This document shows, in pieces, positions 15,627-22,617 of a stretch of DNA of 24,033 nucleotides (the stretch's first letter is position 1; every line of letters starts with the position of its first letter). Below the pieces are notes generated by a model, which saw only the letters and a program-made list of their open reading frames with translations, searched no databases and was not told the DNA's origin. Source of the stretch: an uncultured Campylobacter sp. (GTDB lineage: Bacteria > Campylobacterota > Campylobacteria > Campylobacterales > Campylobacteraceae); assembly GCF_938002845.1 (NCBI RefSeq), contig NZ_CALKZP010000010.1, forward strand, positions 1-24,033. Direction: 5' to 3'. The position numbers and the translations under genes are program-made.

Positions 15627-16399
15627 TTTTCGTCCTTTGGAATTATCAAATTTCGCTAATTTTACATATTTATTGCTTAAAAATTTAAATGCTTCGCAAA
15701 CCGAATAAAATTCTAAAGCTTTATCACAGCAGGCGGGCTACAAGCGCGATCTGCTGGCAGTTTTAGACGAGCATTGCGGACGATTTGAGACGAGCTCTTT
15801 CGCCGCCTTGAAAATAATTTTTGCATACTTTAAGCGCGGATCGTAAGCAGTGAGTAGAGATTAAATGCAAATTTAGCCGTCTGACTCGAAATTCTAACCT
15901 AAATATCAAATGACGGGAATGCGCGAAAATTAAGAAATTTAAAAATGCACTTGCCACAAGATAAAAAGACCTCATATCGCAACAAGACTGGATAATAAAA
16001 TTTAGCTACTACAAAGCCTCAACCACCCTACGCATCCAAGCTCAACGTAGCGAAATTTTATTTATGGCTTATAACATCGCAGCATATAAAATTTCAGCGC
16101 ATTCTGCCAAATATAAGAAATTTTATTGCCACCTACCGAGCGCGATGCAAATTTCATTTTAAATTTTCATCGATCGATCGCTACGTGAATTTTACCCCAT
16201 GCGACTTTGCGTTTTGAGCGTAAATTCTATTTCCGCAAGCTGCGCGGAGGATAAATTTAGCTATAATCCCCCGTTTAGAATTTAGCGCGGCACGTATATA
16301 TGGCGCGGAATTTTAAAATTTCAAGCAGAACTCGAAAAGCTAAAAACCGCTAAATGTGCTAAATTTAAAGTCTAAATTTAAAAGCCGGAGAGAGAACCG
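15627..16399. other. 773-bp divergent spacer between nifJ and sotB
   Basis: No intact gene found. A start-less open frame on the plus strand (15709-15846, 45 codons, contains YKRDLLAVLDEHCGRF) looks protein-like and may be the tail of a decayed gene. The rest, especially 15850-16250, is AT-rich and frame-poor. The spacer must carry the nifJ and sotB promoters. Confidence 0.5.
16262..16267 (+). promoter_or_regulatory. Candidate -10 (TATAAT) for sotB
   Basis: A perfect TATAAT inside GCTATAATCC, a common Campylobacter -10 context, about 130 nt before the sotB ATG. This implies a long leader. Motif only. Confidence 0.35.
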
Positions 16400-17569
16400 A
16401 TGAACGTCCATAAAATCGCTTACACGAGAGTTATCGCGCTGGCGTTTGCCGCCTTTATTTTTAACACGACTGAATTTATCCCCGTGGCCCTGCTAAGCGA
16501 CATCGCGGCGGATTTTAAGATGGATGTTACGAGTACGGGCCTAATCATCACGATCTACGCGTGGGCGGTGAGTATCCTTTCGCTGCCGTTGATGCTGCTA
16601 ACCTCAAAGCTCGAGCGTAAGAGGCTACTTTTGCGGCTTTTTGTGCTGTTTACGCTAAGCCACGTCCTGGCCGCCATTGCGTGGAATTTTGCCGTTTTGG
16701 TAATCGCGCGACTTGGCATCGCGATTTCGCATGCGATCTTTTGGTCGATCACCTCATCGCTCGTCGTGCGCGTAGCGCCGATAAATAAAGGCTCTCAGGC
16801 CATCGGCATGCTGGCTTTGGGCACTTCGCTGGCGATGGTTTTGGGGCTTCCTTTGGGGCGCGCGGTCGGCGAGCTTTTCGGCTGGAGAATTACGTTTTTT
16901 GCAATCGGCGCGCTTGCGGCGGCGGAAGCGCTGTTTCTTTGGAAAATTTTACCGTTTTTGCCAAGCAGGCGCGCGGGCTCTCTTGCTAGCTTGCCGATGC
17001 TTGCAAAGCGCCCTATGCTGCTTGCTTTGTATCTGCTGACGTTTTTGATCGTAGGCGCGCATTTTACGACCTACAGCTACGTCGAGCCCTTCGTGGCGAA
17101 ATTTAATCCCGCAGGCGATCACTTCGTAACCTACGTCCTGCTTGCATTCGGCGCTTCGGGCATTCTTGCTAGCATGCTTTTTTCGAAGCTCTACCGCCCT
17201 TTTCCAAACGCTTTTTTAATCTGTTCGATCCTCTTTATTCTAGCCTCGGTGCTGACGTTAAAAGCTTTTGTCGCAAATGACGTAGCGCTACTGCTTGCAG
17301 CTTTCGTCTGGGGAGTGGGGATTTTCGGCTTCGGACTCTGCTTGCAGATCAAAGTCCTGGCGCTAGCTCCCGACGCTACCGACGTCGCGATATCGATCTA
17401 CTCGGCGATCTACAACGTAGGCATAGGCGGCGGAGCGCTTTTGGGACATCAAGTCGCAACGAGATTCGGGCTTTGGCACATAGGCGAGGCGGGCGCGATA
17501 CTGGGCGCGCTAGGGTTTGCAAGCTACCTCTACGCAAACGTGAAATTCGCACAGAAAAATAGTGCGTAG
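16400..17569 (+). CDS. sotB: SotB-type sugar efflux MFS transporter
   Basis: A 389-residue 12-segment major facilitator in the inner membrane. It matches E. coli SotB in memory across its length: FIFNTTEFIPVALLSDIA at the first helix, SHAIFWSITSSL in the middle of the N-half, AMVLGLPLGRAVGELFGWR around 153-172, and VKVLALAPDATDVA near 312-326. In E. coli the protein exports arabinose and IPTG-like sugars by proton antiport. Campylobacter generally does not use sugars, so the natural substrate here may be different. The ATG follows GGAGAG about 8 nt upstream. It is a single gene with no operon partner. Confidence 0.87.
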   Translation: MNVHKIAYTRVIALAFAAFIFNTTEFIPVALLSDIAADFKMDVTSTGLIITIYAWAVSILSLPLMLLTSKLERKRLLLRLFVLFTLSHVLAAIAWNFAVLVIARLGIAISHAIFWSITSSLVVRVAPINKGSQAIGMLALGTSLAMVLGLPLGRAVGELFGWRITFFAIGALAAAEALFLWKILPFLPSRRAGSLASLPMLAKRPMLLALYLLTFLIVGAHFTTYSYVEPFVAKFNPAGDHFVTYVLLAFGASGILASMLFSKLYRPFPNAFLICSILFILASVLTLKAFVANDVALLLAAFVWGVGIFGFGLCLQIKVLALAPDATDVAISIYSAIYNVGIGGGALLGHQVATRFGLWHIGEAGAILGALGFASYLYANVKFAQKNSA

Positions 17570-18003
17570 GCTAAATTTGCGAAAGAGCTTTGGCGGGCTA
17601 GAAGCGCCGTTTTTAAAGCTTGCGTTTTAGAAAATAGCAGCTTTATGGGTCTAAATTTTTAAAATTTATCCCTCGTGACCAGCTAAATTTGCAGATAAAA
17701 TTTAATTAATCTCGCGCCTAATTACACCGTTTATAATATGCGTTTCTTGCAACGACACGTCTTTGCCGTCAAGCGCAATATCCGAAGTGCTTAAATTTAG
17801 CGTCAGTATCGCTGCGATCGATAAAACCTTAAGATTTTTTATCAATTCCCCCTTGATATAATTTATGTGATTTTAAAAAGCAATTTTAGAAGCTATTTGA
17901 TCGGGAAATGTTTTAGTTGATGTAAAAATGGGCATAAATTTAATCTCGATAAGAATTTAACAAGTTTGTTGCGACGCGAATGCTACACTTTGTAAAAAAA
18001 TAC
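17570..18003. other. 434-bp spacer with one candidate small gene
   Basis: Between convergent sotB and the gntR-type gene. The only feature I can support is the small minus-strand ORF at 17702-17845. From about 17860 the sequence is very AT-rich and non-coding. A T7 run on the minus strand just past the regulator stop (17994-18000), preceded by an AT-only inverted repeat, may help terminate that transcript. Confidence 0.5.
17702..17845 (-). CDS. Candidate 47-residue exported peptide
   Basis: A small open frame that starts with TTG right behind AAGGGGG (17848-17854) and ends at TAA. The peptide begins MIKNLKVLSIAAILTLNLST, which has the Lys-rich start and hydrophobic core of a signal peptide. 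A short polar tail follows (DIALDGKDVSLQETHIINGV and a basic end). The spacing from ribosome site to TTG is tight, about 2 nt from the last G. It could be a genuine small periplasmic protein, or the first exon-like remnant of a longer exported protein whose remainder is lost. I do not recognise the family. Confidence 0.45.
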   Translation of the reverse strand: MIKNLKVLSIAAILTLNLSTSDIALDGKDVSLQETHIINGVIRREIN

Positions 18004-18663
18004 TTAAAGGCTATTTTTTATCGCATCTTCTAAAATATTTTTCGTCTTATTAGTATGTGCTGTGTTGAGATGAACTAATTTTTTTAAGTCTTTTTTCTGA
18101 TACGCTTCTATTATCGCCTTGTGCTCCTCATTTGAGGATTTTATATGAGTTTTTTTATAAAACAAAGACAGTGAAACATATGGGATTGCCGCCATTATAA
18201 GGGTTTCGACGATATTAAACGTCCTGCTGCCGCTTTCGCTCTGCCAAAAGCATCGATGAAAATTGGCATTTAACAAAGCCCATTCGTTTAAATCTGTGCA
18301 AGTTTCGATCTGCTCTTGGATATTAATTGCTTTTTGTAGATACTCAGTATCATATTTTTCAAACGCATCCGTTATAAGTTTGCTTTCCAATAAAATTCTG
18401 AGTTCATAAATTTCTTTTGCTTCCTTGTAGCAAAGCCCCTTTACAATTGCGCCTTTAAATGGATCGAAACTGATTAAGCCTTTTGCCGTCAGAATTTTTA
18501 GCGCTTCCCTTACCGGCGTAGCACTAACGTTAAATCTCTTTGAAATTTCATTTTGTTTTAGCTTGGAGCCGGATTTTATATTTCCGTTTAAAATATCTTG
18601 ACTAAGACTATGGACTATAAATTCTGTTGTGGTGATAGGACGATCCGAATTGAGATGTATCAT
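18004..18663 (-). CDS. GntR-family transcriptional regulator, FCD (FadR) subfamily
   Basis: A 219-residue cytoplasmic DNA-binding regulator. The winged helix-turn-helix covers about residues 10-75, with the recognition region ISKRFNVSATPVREALKIL. The C-terminal all-helical FCD ligand domain follows, with the histidines expected for its metal site (NANFHRCFW near 127-135, then H-containing helices near 180 and 200). FCD regulators typically sense small organic or amino acids. It lies downstream of the asparaginase gene on the same strand with a 62-bp gap that has its own TATAAT, and next to a divergent permease. It is therefore the likely regulator of asparagine, aspartate or dicarboxylate use (inference). 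The gene is visibly AT-richer than its neighbours, suggesting acquisition. Confidence 0.88.
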   Translation of the reverse strand: MIHLNSDRPITTTEFIVHSLSQDILNGNIKSGSKLKQNEISKRFNVSATPVREALKILTAKGLISFDPFKGAIVKGLCYKEAKEIYELRILLESKLITDAFEKYDTEYLQKAINIQEQIETCTDLNEWALLNANFHRCFWQSESGSRTFNIVETLIMAAIPYVSLSLFYKKTHIKSSNEEHKAIIEAYQKKDLKKLVHLNTAHTNKTKNILEDAIKNSL

Positions 18664-18682
18664 TTATTCTCCGTTTTTTAGG

Positions 18683-18693
18683 AGTATTATACA
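18683..18693 (-). promoter_or_regulatory. Candidate promoter and operator of the gntR-type gene
   Basis: On the minus strand the site reads TTGTATAATAC. It contains a -10 TATAAT (18686-18691) 23 nt before the ATG, and the near-palindrome GTATnATAC that covers it. A regulator binding there would block its own promoter. Similar ATACAA/AATAC words occur in the asparaginase-permease spacer around 19760-19775. This is a pattern match, not proof. Confidence 0.35.
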
Positions 18694-18725
18694 AAAATAA
18701 TATAAAAACAATCCAGATCGGCGCC

Positions 18726-19703
18726 TTAGAAATTTCCAAATTCTTTTTTTATCTGTTCCAAATTCATATTATTTGCCAGCAAAAGCATCAGTAAAAGCCT
18801 TGATTTAATCGGCGATAACCAGCCAGACATTATACAACCAATACTTTGTAAATCCATCTCTGAGCCTTTATAACCGTATGTCTTAGTAGCACAGATCCCA
18901 CTACCGGTGCGAGAAGCGACGACGACCGGAATTTGAGCACCTCTTAGTTTATCCACCATATCATATGATACGTGTCCGGCACCTACGCCACTAATTACGA
19001 TACCACTAAAATTAGCACGTAAGGCGAGCTCAATCATCTCGCCGTCACAACCCAAATAGCTTTGTATAATCTCTACTTTAGGAAATTTGACGTCAGGCAA
19101 AGGATAAATTTGACGCGATACGGCAGGAGTTATAAATTTTACTCCATTCTCTATCACAAGCCCCTGAATACCGGCATTTATCGATATAAAAGTTTGCAGA
19201 GAAAAGGTATTGCTCTTATGAACCCATAGTGCACTATGAATCGTATCGTTTAGTACTACCAGCACACCCCGATCTCTACTTTGCGGACTAATAGCGGTTA
19301 ACACGCTAGCATATATATTGCCGGCACCATCCGAGCTAATAGAATCGGCATTTCGCATAGCGCCGGTAATAACCAACGGAGCATGCTCATCCCAAACTAA
19401 ATTTAAAAAGAATGCGCTTTCTTCTAGCGTATCGGTTCCTTGCGTAATGACTACGCCTGCTGCCCCTTTAGCTATCTGCTCTTTCGCCCATTTATAAACT
19501 TCTACGAGATCTTGTACCTTTAAACTACCGCTAGGAAGAGCCAGCAAGGTTTTAGCCTCTATTTGCACCATCTCCCTTAAAGCAGGTACTGCGCCTACTA
19601 ACTGTTCTGCACTAAAGCTAGGTTTAACTCCGCCTTGTCCACCGTTCGCGCTCATACAAATCGTACCGCCCAATGCGCCGACTGCAATTTTTGGCTTTGA
19701 CAT
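18726..19703 (-). CDS. ansA: L-asparaginase, cytoplasmic
   Basis: A 325-residue bacterial asparaginase that hydrolyses L-asparagine to L-aspartate and ammonia. All catalytic positions of the family are visible: T14 in GGTIC, S59 in LPSGSL, T90-D91 in TQGTDTLEE, and K163 in VHKSNTF. There is no signal peptide, unlike the periplasmic type II enzymes, so it should act in the cytoplasm. The ATG is preceded by AAGGAG, and an extended -10 (TGGTATAAT) sits about 30 nt upstream. It is divergent from a permease gene that may bring in its substrate or export its product, and is followed by the FCD regulator. The product aspartate could feed the racemase and the fumarate/malate steps encoded elsewhere in the window. 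The symbol is given by location of the protein; the substrate could include glutamine. Confidence 0.92.
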   Translation of the reverse strand: MSKPKIAVGALGGTICMSANGGQGGVKPSFSAEQLVGAVPALREMVQIEAKTLLALPSGSLKVQDLVEVYKWAKEQIAKGAAGVVITQGTDTLEESAFFLNLVWDEHAPLVITGAMRNADSISSDGAGNIYASVLTAISPQSRDRGVLVVLNDTIHSALWVHKSNTFSLQTFISINAGIQGLVIENGVKFITPAVSRQIYPLPDVKFPKVEIIQSYLGCDGEMIELALRANFSGIVISGVGAGHVSYDMVDKLRGAQIPVVVASRTGSGICATKTYGYKGSEMDLQSIGCIMSGWLSPIKSRLLLMLLLANNMNLEQIKKEFGNF

Positions 19704-19734
19704 TTTTTGCTCCTTCGCTTTTTTAGTTTGGGAA

Positions 19735-19743
19735 ATTATACCA
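19735..19743 (-). promoter_or_regulatory. Extended -10 promoter of ansA
   Basis: On the minus strand the site reads TGGTATAAT, a perfect extended -10, about 32 nt before the ansA ATG and upstream of AAGGAG. It lies back to back with the permease promoter about 60 bp away, so one operator could control both. Confidence 0.6.
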
Positions 19744-19800
19744 TATTTTAAAATTTTTCAATACAAAATACTAAATATTATATATAATTTTTTAAAAAAA

Positions 19801-19809
19801 TGTTATAAT
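19801..19809 (+). promoter_or_regulatory. Extended -10 promoter of the permease
   Basis: TGTTATAAT matches TGnTATAAT exactly. It lies about 32 nt before the preferred ATG at 19841, with AAGGAG in between. Because the upstream ATG at 19808 falls inside this -10, it cannot be the translation start. Confidence 0.65.
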
Positions 19810-19840
19810 GCTCAACGAAATTTTTAAAAAGGAGTTAACA

Positions 19841-21009
19841 ATGTTAGTCGCAGCTCAATGCGTCATGATTTTTACGCTTATCTTAATGATAAGCGGTAAG
19901 ACGCCGTTATATACTACGGCTATAGTCGGTTCGGCAATTAGCGCGCTAGTAGCAGGATTTCCGGTAACAGGGCCAAAAAATGTCGTATCTTTGGCCTCTC
20001 TTATTATCGGAGGTTTAAATCCGGTTATTGCCGATATGACAGGAATTTTAATGTTTATCGGCGTTATGCAAGCAAGTGGCTTCATGGACGTAATTATTCG
20101 AAGTATTGTAAGACTAGGAAATAGGCTGGGCGGCGGCGTAGGTGTAGCGACTGCCGGCGGTATAGCGGCTGCGGTAATAGGTATGCTTACCGGTTTTACG
20201 CAAGCGGTTTTACTCATCCTACGCAAGTAGCCGTCGTAGCGGTGTCAAATATCGGATTCGGACTAATTAACGTTATAGGTACGTTTGTCGGACTTTGTGT
20301 TTTTGCTTGTGCCTTTTTTAGATTAAAAAGAATGCGAAGCGGCACAACGCTTAGCAAAGAGGATATCGAGCGCATTTCAAAAGAATTTGAGGCAAAGGCT
20401 GACGAAGCTCCGGTTTGGAAAGCGTTTTTGCCTTTTATTGTGCTTTTCATCGGCTTTATTGCAGGATTTCCAGTCTTTGTAGTAGGTATTGCAAGTGCGA
20501 TTATCACAATTTTGCTTTCCGTCTTAAATTTTCAAGAAGGCGAAAAAAATATGCTTGAAGGCGTCGGCAAGATAGCTACTCCACTTGTAGCTACGATAGG
20601 TTTTTTATTTATGAGCGGCGTTATAAAGCAAATTGGATTAGCCGATCTTATCGGTCAAATTTTTACCCCGATGCTAACTCATGCGCCTATACAAAGTATG
20701 CTAATAGTATCGGCGTTAGCAGGTTTTGTAACTCAAAGTAATGCTGCATCAGTAGCCATAACCATACCATTTTTGCAAGCCGCTCTTTCGCTAGGCACGG
20801 CGACACCATTATCATTAGCCGTTATGGCTGCCGGCGGTAGCGCTATGATGCAATACTATCTCACGGGAGGTCCGGTCGCAGCACTGGCAACCGTAATTCC
20901 GGTAATCCCGGGATCGGAATTAAAAGCGGCGAATAAATTTCAACGTCCAAATATGCTATTCGGACTATTAGTATTATTCGTTTTGTCATTTATGTTTTCG
21001 ATATTTTAA
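19841..21009 (+). pseudogene. Dicarboxylate-type permease split by a 14-bp insertion
   Basis: Two adjacent frames, 19841-20230 and an overlapping one that continues to 21009, form one inner-membrane transporter of about 384 residues and 10-12 segments. The two halves look alike: the TGF-THPTQ region in the first half mirrors GFVTQSNAASVA in the second, the kind of paired hairpin-loop motif seen in ion transporter superfamily carriers. The break is at 20191-20213: CGGTTTTAC, GCAAG, CGGTTTTAC. Deleting 14 bp joins the frames as TGFTHPTQVAVVAV. As written, translation stops at 20230 after 129 residues, so the protein should be non-functional. No programmed frameshift heptamer is visible. The start is the ATG behind AAGGAG. 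The substrate is unknown; divergence from ansA suggests asparagine, aspartate or a C4-dicarboxylate. Intact codon usage in both halves argues for a recent or reversible change. Confidence 0.85.
20191..20213 (+). repeat. 9-bp direct repeats (period 14) at the permease frameshift
   Basis: CGGTTTTAC occurs at 20191-20199 and 20205-20213, separated by GCAAG. Slippage or recombination between the copies would remove exactly 14 bp and restore the permease frame. GCAAG itself also follows TAC downstream (ACGCAAG at 20221-20227), so the insert may have arisen by template switching. Confidence 0.9.
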
Positions 21010-21019
21010 TTTGCATAAG

Positions 21020-21043
21020 CCGTCGGCTAAATCTAGCCGACGG
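21020..21043. terminator. Strong 10-bp GC stem-loop between convergent genes
   Basis: CCGTCGGCTA (21020-21029) and TAGCCGACGG (21034-21043) form a perfect stem with a 4-nt loop, 11 bp after the permease stop and 56 bp before the end of the fumarase beta gene. It is well placed as a terminator for the permease, and possibly for both strands. The T-tract after it is poor. Confidence 0.65.
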
Positions 21044-21098
21044 TTGAGCTTTAGTCTATTATTAAATTCAAATATTTTAAAAATCTGATTGTTTAATT

Positions 21099-21710
21099 TT
21101 ACTTTATAAACCCGACCTGTGGTAAAATTTCAGCTAGCGCCGCGTCCTTTTTCTCGTTAAATTTGATCTTATTCTGCTCGAAAAGATTATTTCCGTGCGC
21201 GTCTATGGAGACGATTAGCGGGCCAAACTCCTTCACGCGGCACTTCCACAGCGTCTCGGGCATCCCAAGCTCCGTCCAGTCCGCACTTTCGATCTCCTCG
21301 ACCTTCGTCGCGGCGACCACCGCGCAGCCCGCGGGAAATACGCAGTGTATCGCGCCAAACTCCTTGCAGCCGCTCATCGTGCCCTCGCCCATGCCGCCTT
21401 TGCCCACGATCAGGCGCACGCCCGTTTTGGCGATAAATTCGCGCTCAAATTTCTCCATCCTCATACTCGTAGTTGGCCCAACCGAGACCATCTCAAAGCT
21501 TTTTTCGCCCGTTTTTCTGATGATCGGTCCCGCGTGCAAGATCGCGCCGCCTCTGATATCTAGCGGCAGCTCGCGACCCTCCTGCACGACGCGTCTGTGC
21601 GGTACGTCGCGGCAGGTGACGATGTGCCCGGTTAGATAGATCACGTCGCCGATCTTGATATCTGCTAGATCCTCGGCGCCGATCGGCGTGGTTAAAATTT
21701 TCTTACTCAT
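21099..21710 (-). CDS. Class I fumarate hydratase, beta (C-terminal domain) subunit
   Basis: A 203-residue subunit of the two-subunit, Fe-S-dependent fumarase that hydrates fumarate to malate reversibly. Typical features are LTTPIGAEDLADIKIGDVIYLTG at the start, HAGPI near 80, SVGPTTSMRMEKFE and the substrate-binding GKGGMGEGT near 123. Its ATG overlaps the stop of the alpha gene (ATGA), so the two are coupled and made in equal amounts. The L(+)-tartrate dehydratase pair is a close relative and cannot be excluded by eye. A strong hairpin lies just downstream. Fumarase of this class is oxygen-sensitive, matching a microaerobic or anaerobic lifestyle. Confidence 0.9.
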   Translation of the reverse strand: MSKKILTTPIGAEDLADIKIGDVIYLTGHIVTCRDVPHRRVVQEGRELPLDIRGGAILHAGPIIRKTGEKSFEMVSVGPTTSMRMEKFEREFIAKTGVRLIVGKGGMGEGTMSGCKEFGAIHCVFPAGCAVVAATKVEEIESADWTELGMPETLWKCRVKEFGPLIVSIDAHGNNLFEQNKIKFNEKKDAALAEILPQVGFIK

Positions 21711-22606
21711 AGCGCGAACTCCTTGTGCGATTTTACGGCAAAATTTAGCTCCGCGTCCCAGACGATATGGCCTTTGCGGTGCGACCAGCAGCCCACGTTT
21801 ACTGCAACGGCGATGACGCTTGGGTGGCGGGCACAGTTCTCGATATGCACGCCCATGACCGAGCTTGCGCCGCTCATGCCTTGCGGGCCCAGGCCGATTT
21901 TATTGATACCATCTTCGAGCAGCTTTTCGGTTAGCGCGGCACGGTCGTTTGGATTGCGCGAGCCAAGAGGTCTCATCAGTGCTTTTTTAGATAGCAGCGA
22001 CGCCACGTCGATCGAGGTGCCCACGCCCACGCCCACTAGCAGCGGTGGACAGGCGTTTATGCCGTAGCTGGTCATGATATCCATGACGAATTTCACGACC
22101 CCCTCGTAGCCCATGCCCGGCATCAGCACGGTTGCCTTGCCGGGCAGACTACAGCCGCCGCCCGCCATATAGGTGTGGATCTCGCACTCGCCGCTATCCG
22201 GCACGATATCCCAAAATACGCTCGGCGTGCCCTTGCCGACGTTTTTACCGGTGTTGTACTCGTCAAACGTCTCGACGCTGTTGTGGCGCAGCGGAGCCTC
22301 GCGCGTCGCTCGCAGTACGGCCTCGCGCAGCAGCTCCTCAAGCTCGCCGATGAGCGGGAAATTCGCGCCGCAGCGCACGAAAAACTGGATCACGCCCGTA
22401 TCCTGACAGGACGGACGGTCTAGCTGCTTAGCTAGGCGCTGGTTTTCAAACATCGTTTTGTAGATCTCCTTTGCCAGCGGCTGCGTTTCGCGCTCGCTAA
22501 GCTCCAGCAGCTTCGCCGTCACGTCGTCGGGTAGTACTTTGCCCGTGTAGCCGACGAATTTCGCCATGATCTCGGTCATCTTTTGCACGGCTTTTTCTTT
22601 ATCCAT
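21707..22606 (-). CDS. Class I fumarate hydratase, alpha (N-terminal domain) subunit
   Basis: A 299-residue alpha subunit that holds the catalytic 4Fe-4S cluster. The three likely cluster cysteines are in family contexts: C67 (SCQDTG), C186 (NACPPLLVG) and C273 (VGCWSHRKGH). The start has TAAAAGGAGAAGCG before the ATG, an excellent ribosome site that overlaps the end of the upstream ankyrin gene region (11-bp gap). It overlaps the beta gene by 4 bp. Together the subunits correspond to one fused class I fumarase chain of E. coli. The gene is clearly GC-richer than the ankyrin gene ahead of it. Tartrate dehydratase alpha is the main alternative. Confidence 0.9.
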   Translation of the reverse strand: MDKEKAVQKMTEIMAKFVGYTGKVLPDDVTAKLLELSERETQPLAKEIYKTMFENQRLAKQLDRPSCQDTGVIQFFVRCGANFPLIGELEELLREAVLRATREAPLRHNSVETFDEYNTGKNVGKGTPSVFWDIVPDSGECEIHTYMAGGGCSLPGKATVLMPGMGYEGVVKFVMDIMTSYGINACPPLLVGVGVGTSIDVASLLSKKALMRPLGSRNPNDRAALTEKLLEDGINKIGLGPQGMSGASSVMGVHIENCARHPSVIAVAVNVGCWSHRKGHIVWDAELNFAVKSHKEFAL

Positions 22607-22617
22607 CGCTTCTCCTT

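Noticed and set aside
15763..15975. 70-codon minus-strand open frame upstream of nifJ
   Set aside because: No ribosome site, odd composition and no family resemblance; it overlaps the more protein-like plus-strand fragment.
19808..19840. Upstream ATG as the permease start
   Set aside because: It lies inside the extended -10 TGTTATAAT and lacks a ribosome site; the ATG at 19841 has AAGGAG at the right distance.
20191..20230. Programmed -1 ribosomal frameshifting in the permease
   Set aside because: No X-XXY-YYZ slippery heptamer is in the zero frame at the overlap and no clear downstream structure was seen. A 14-bp insertion with direct repeats explains the frame change fully.
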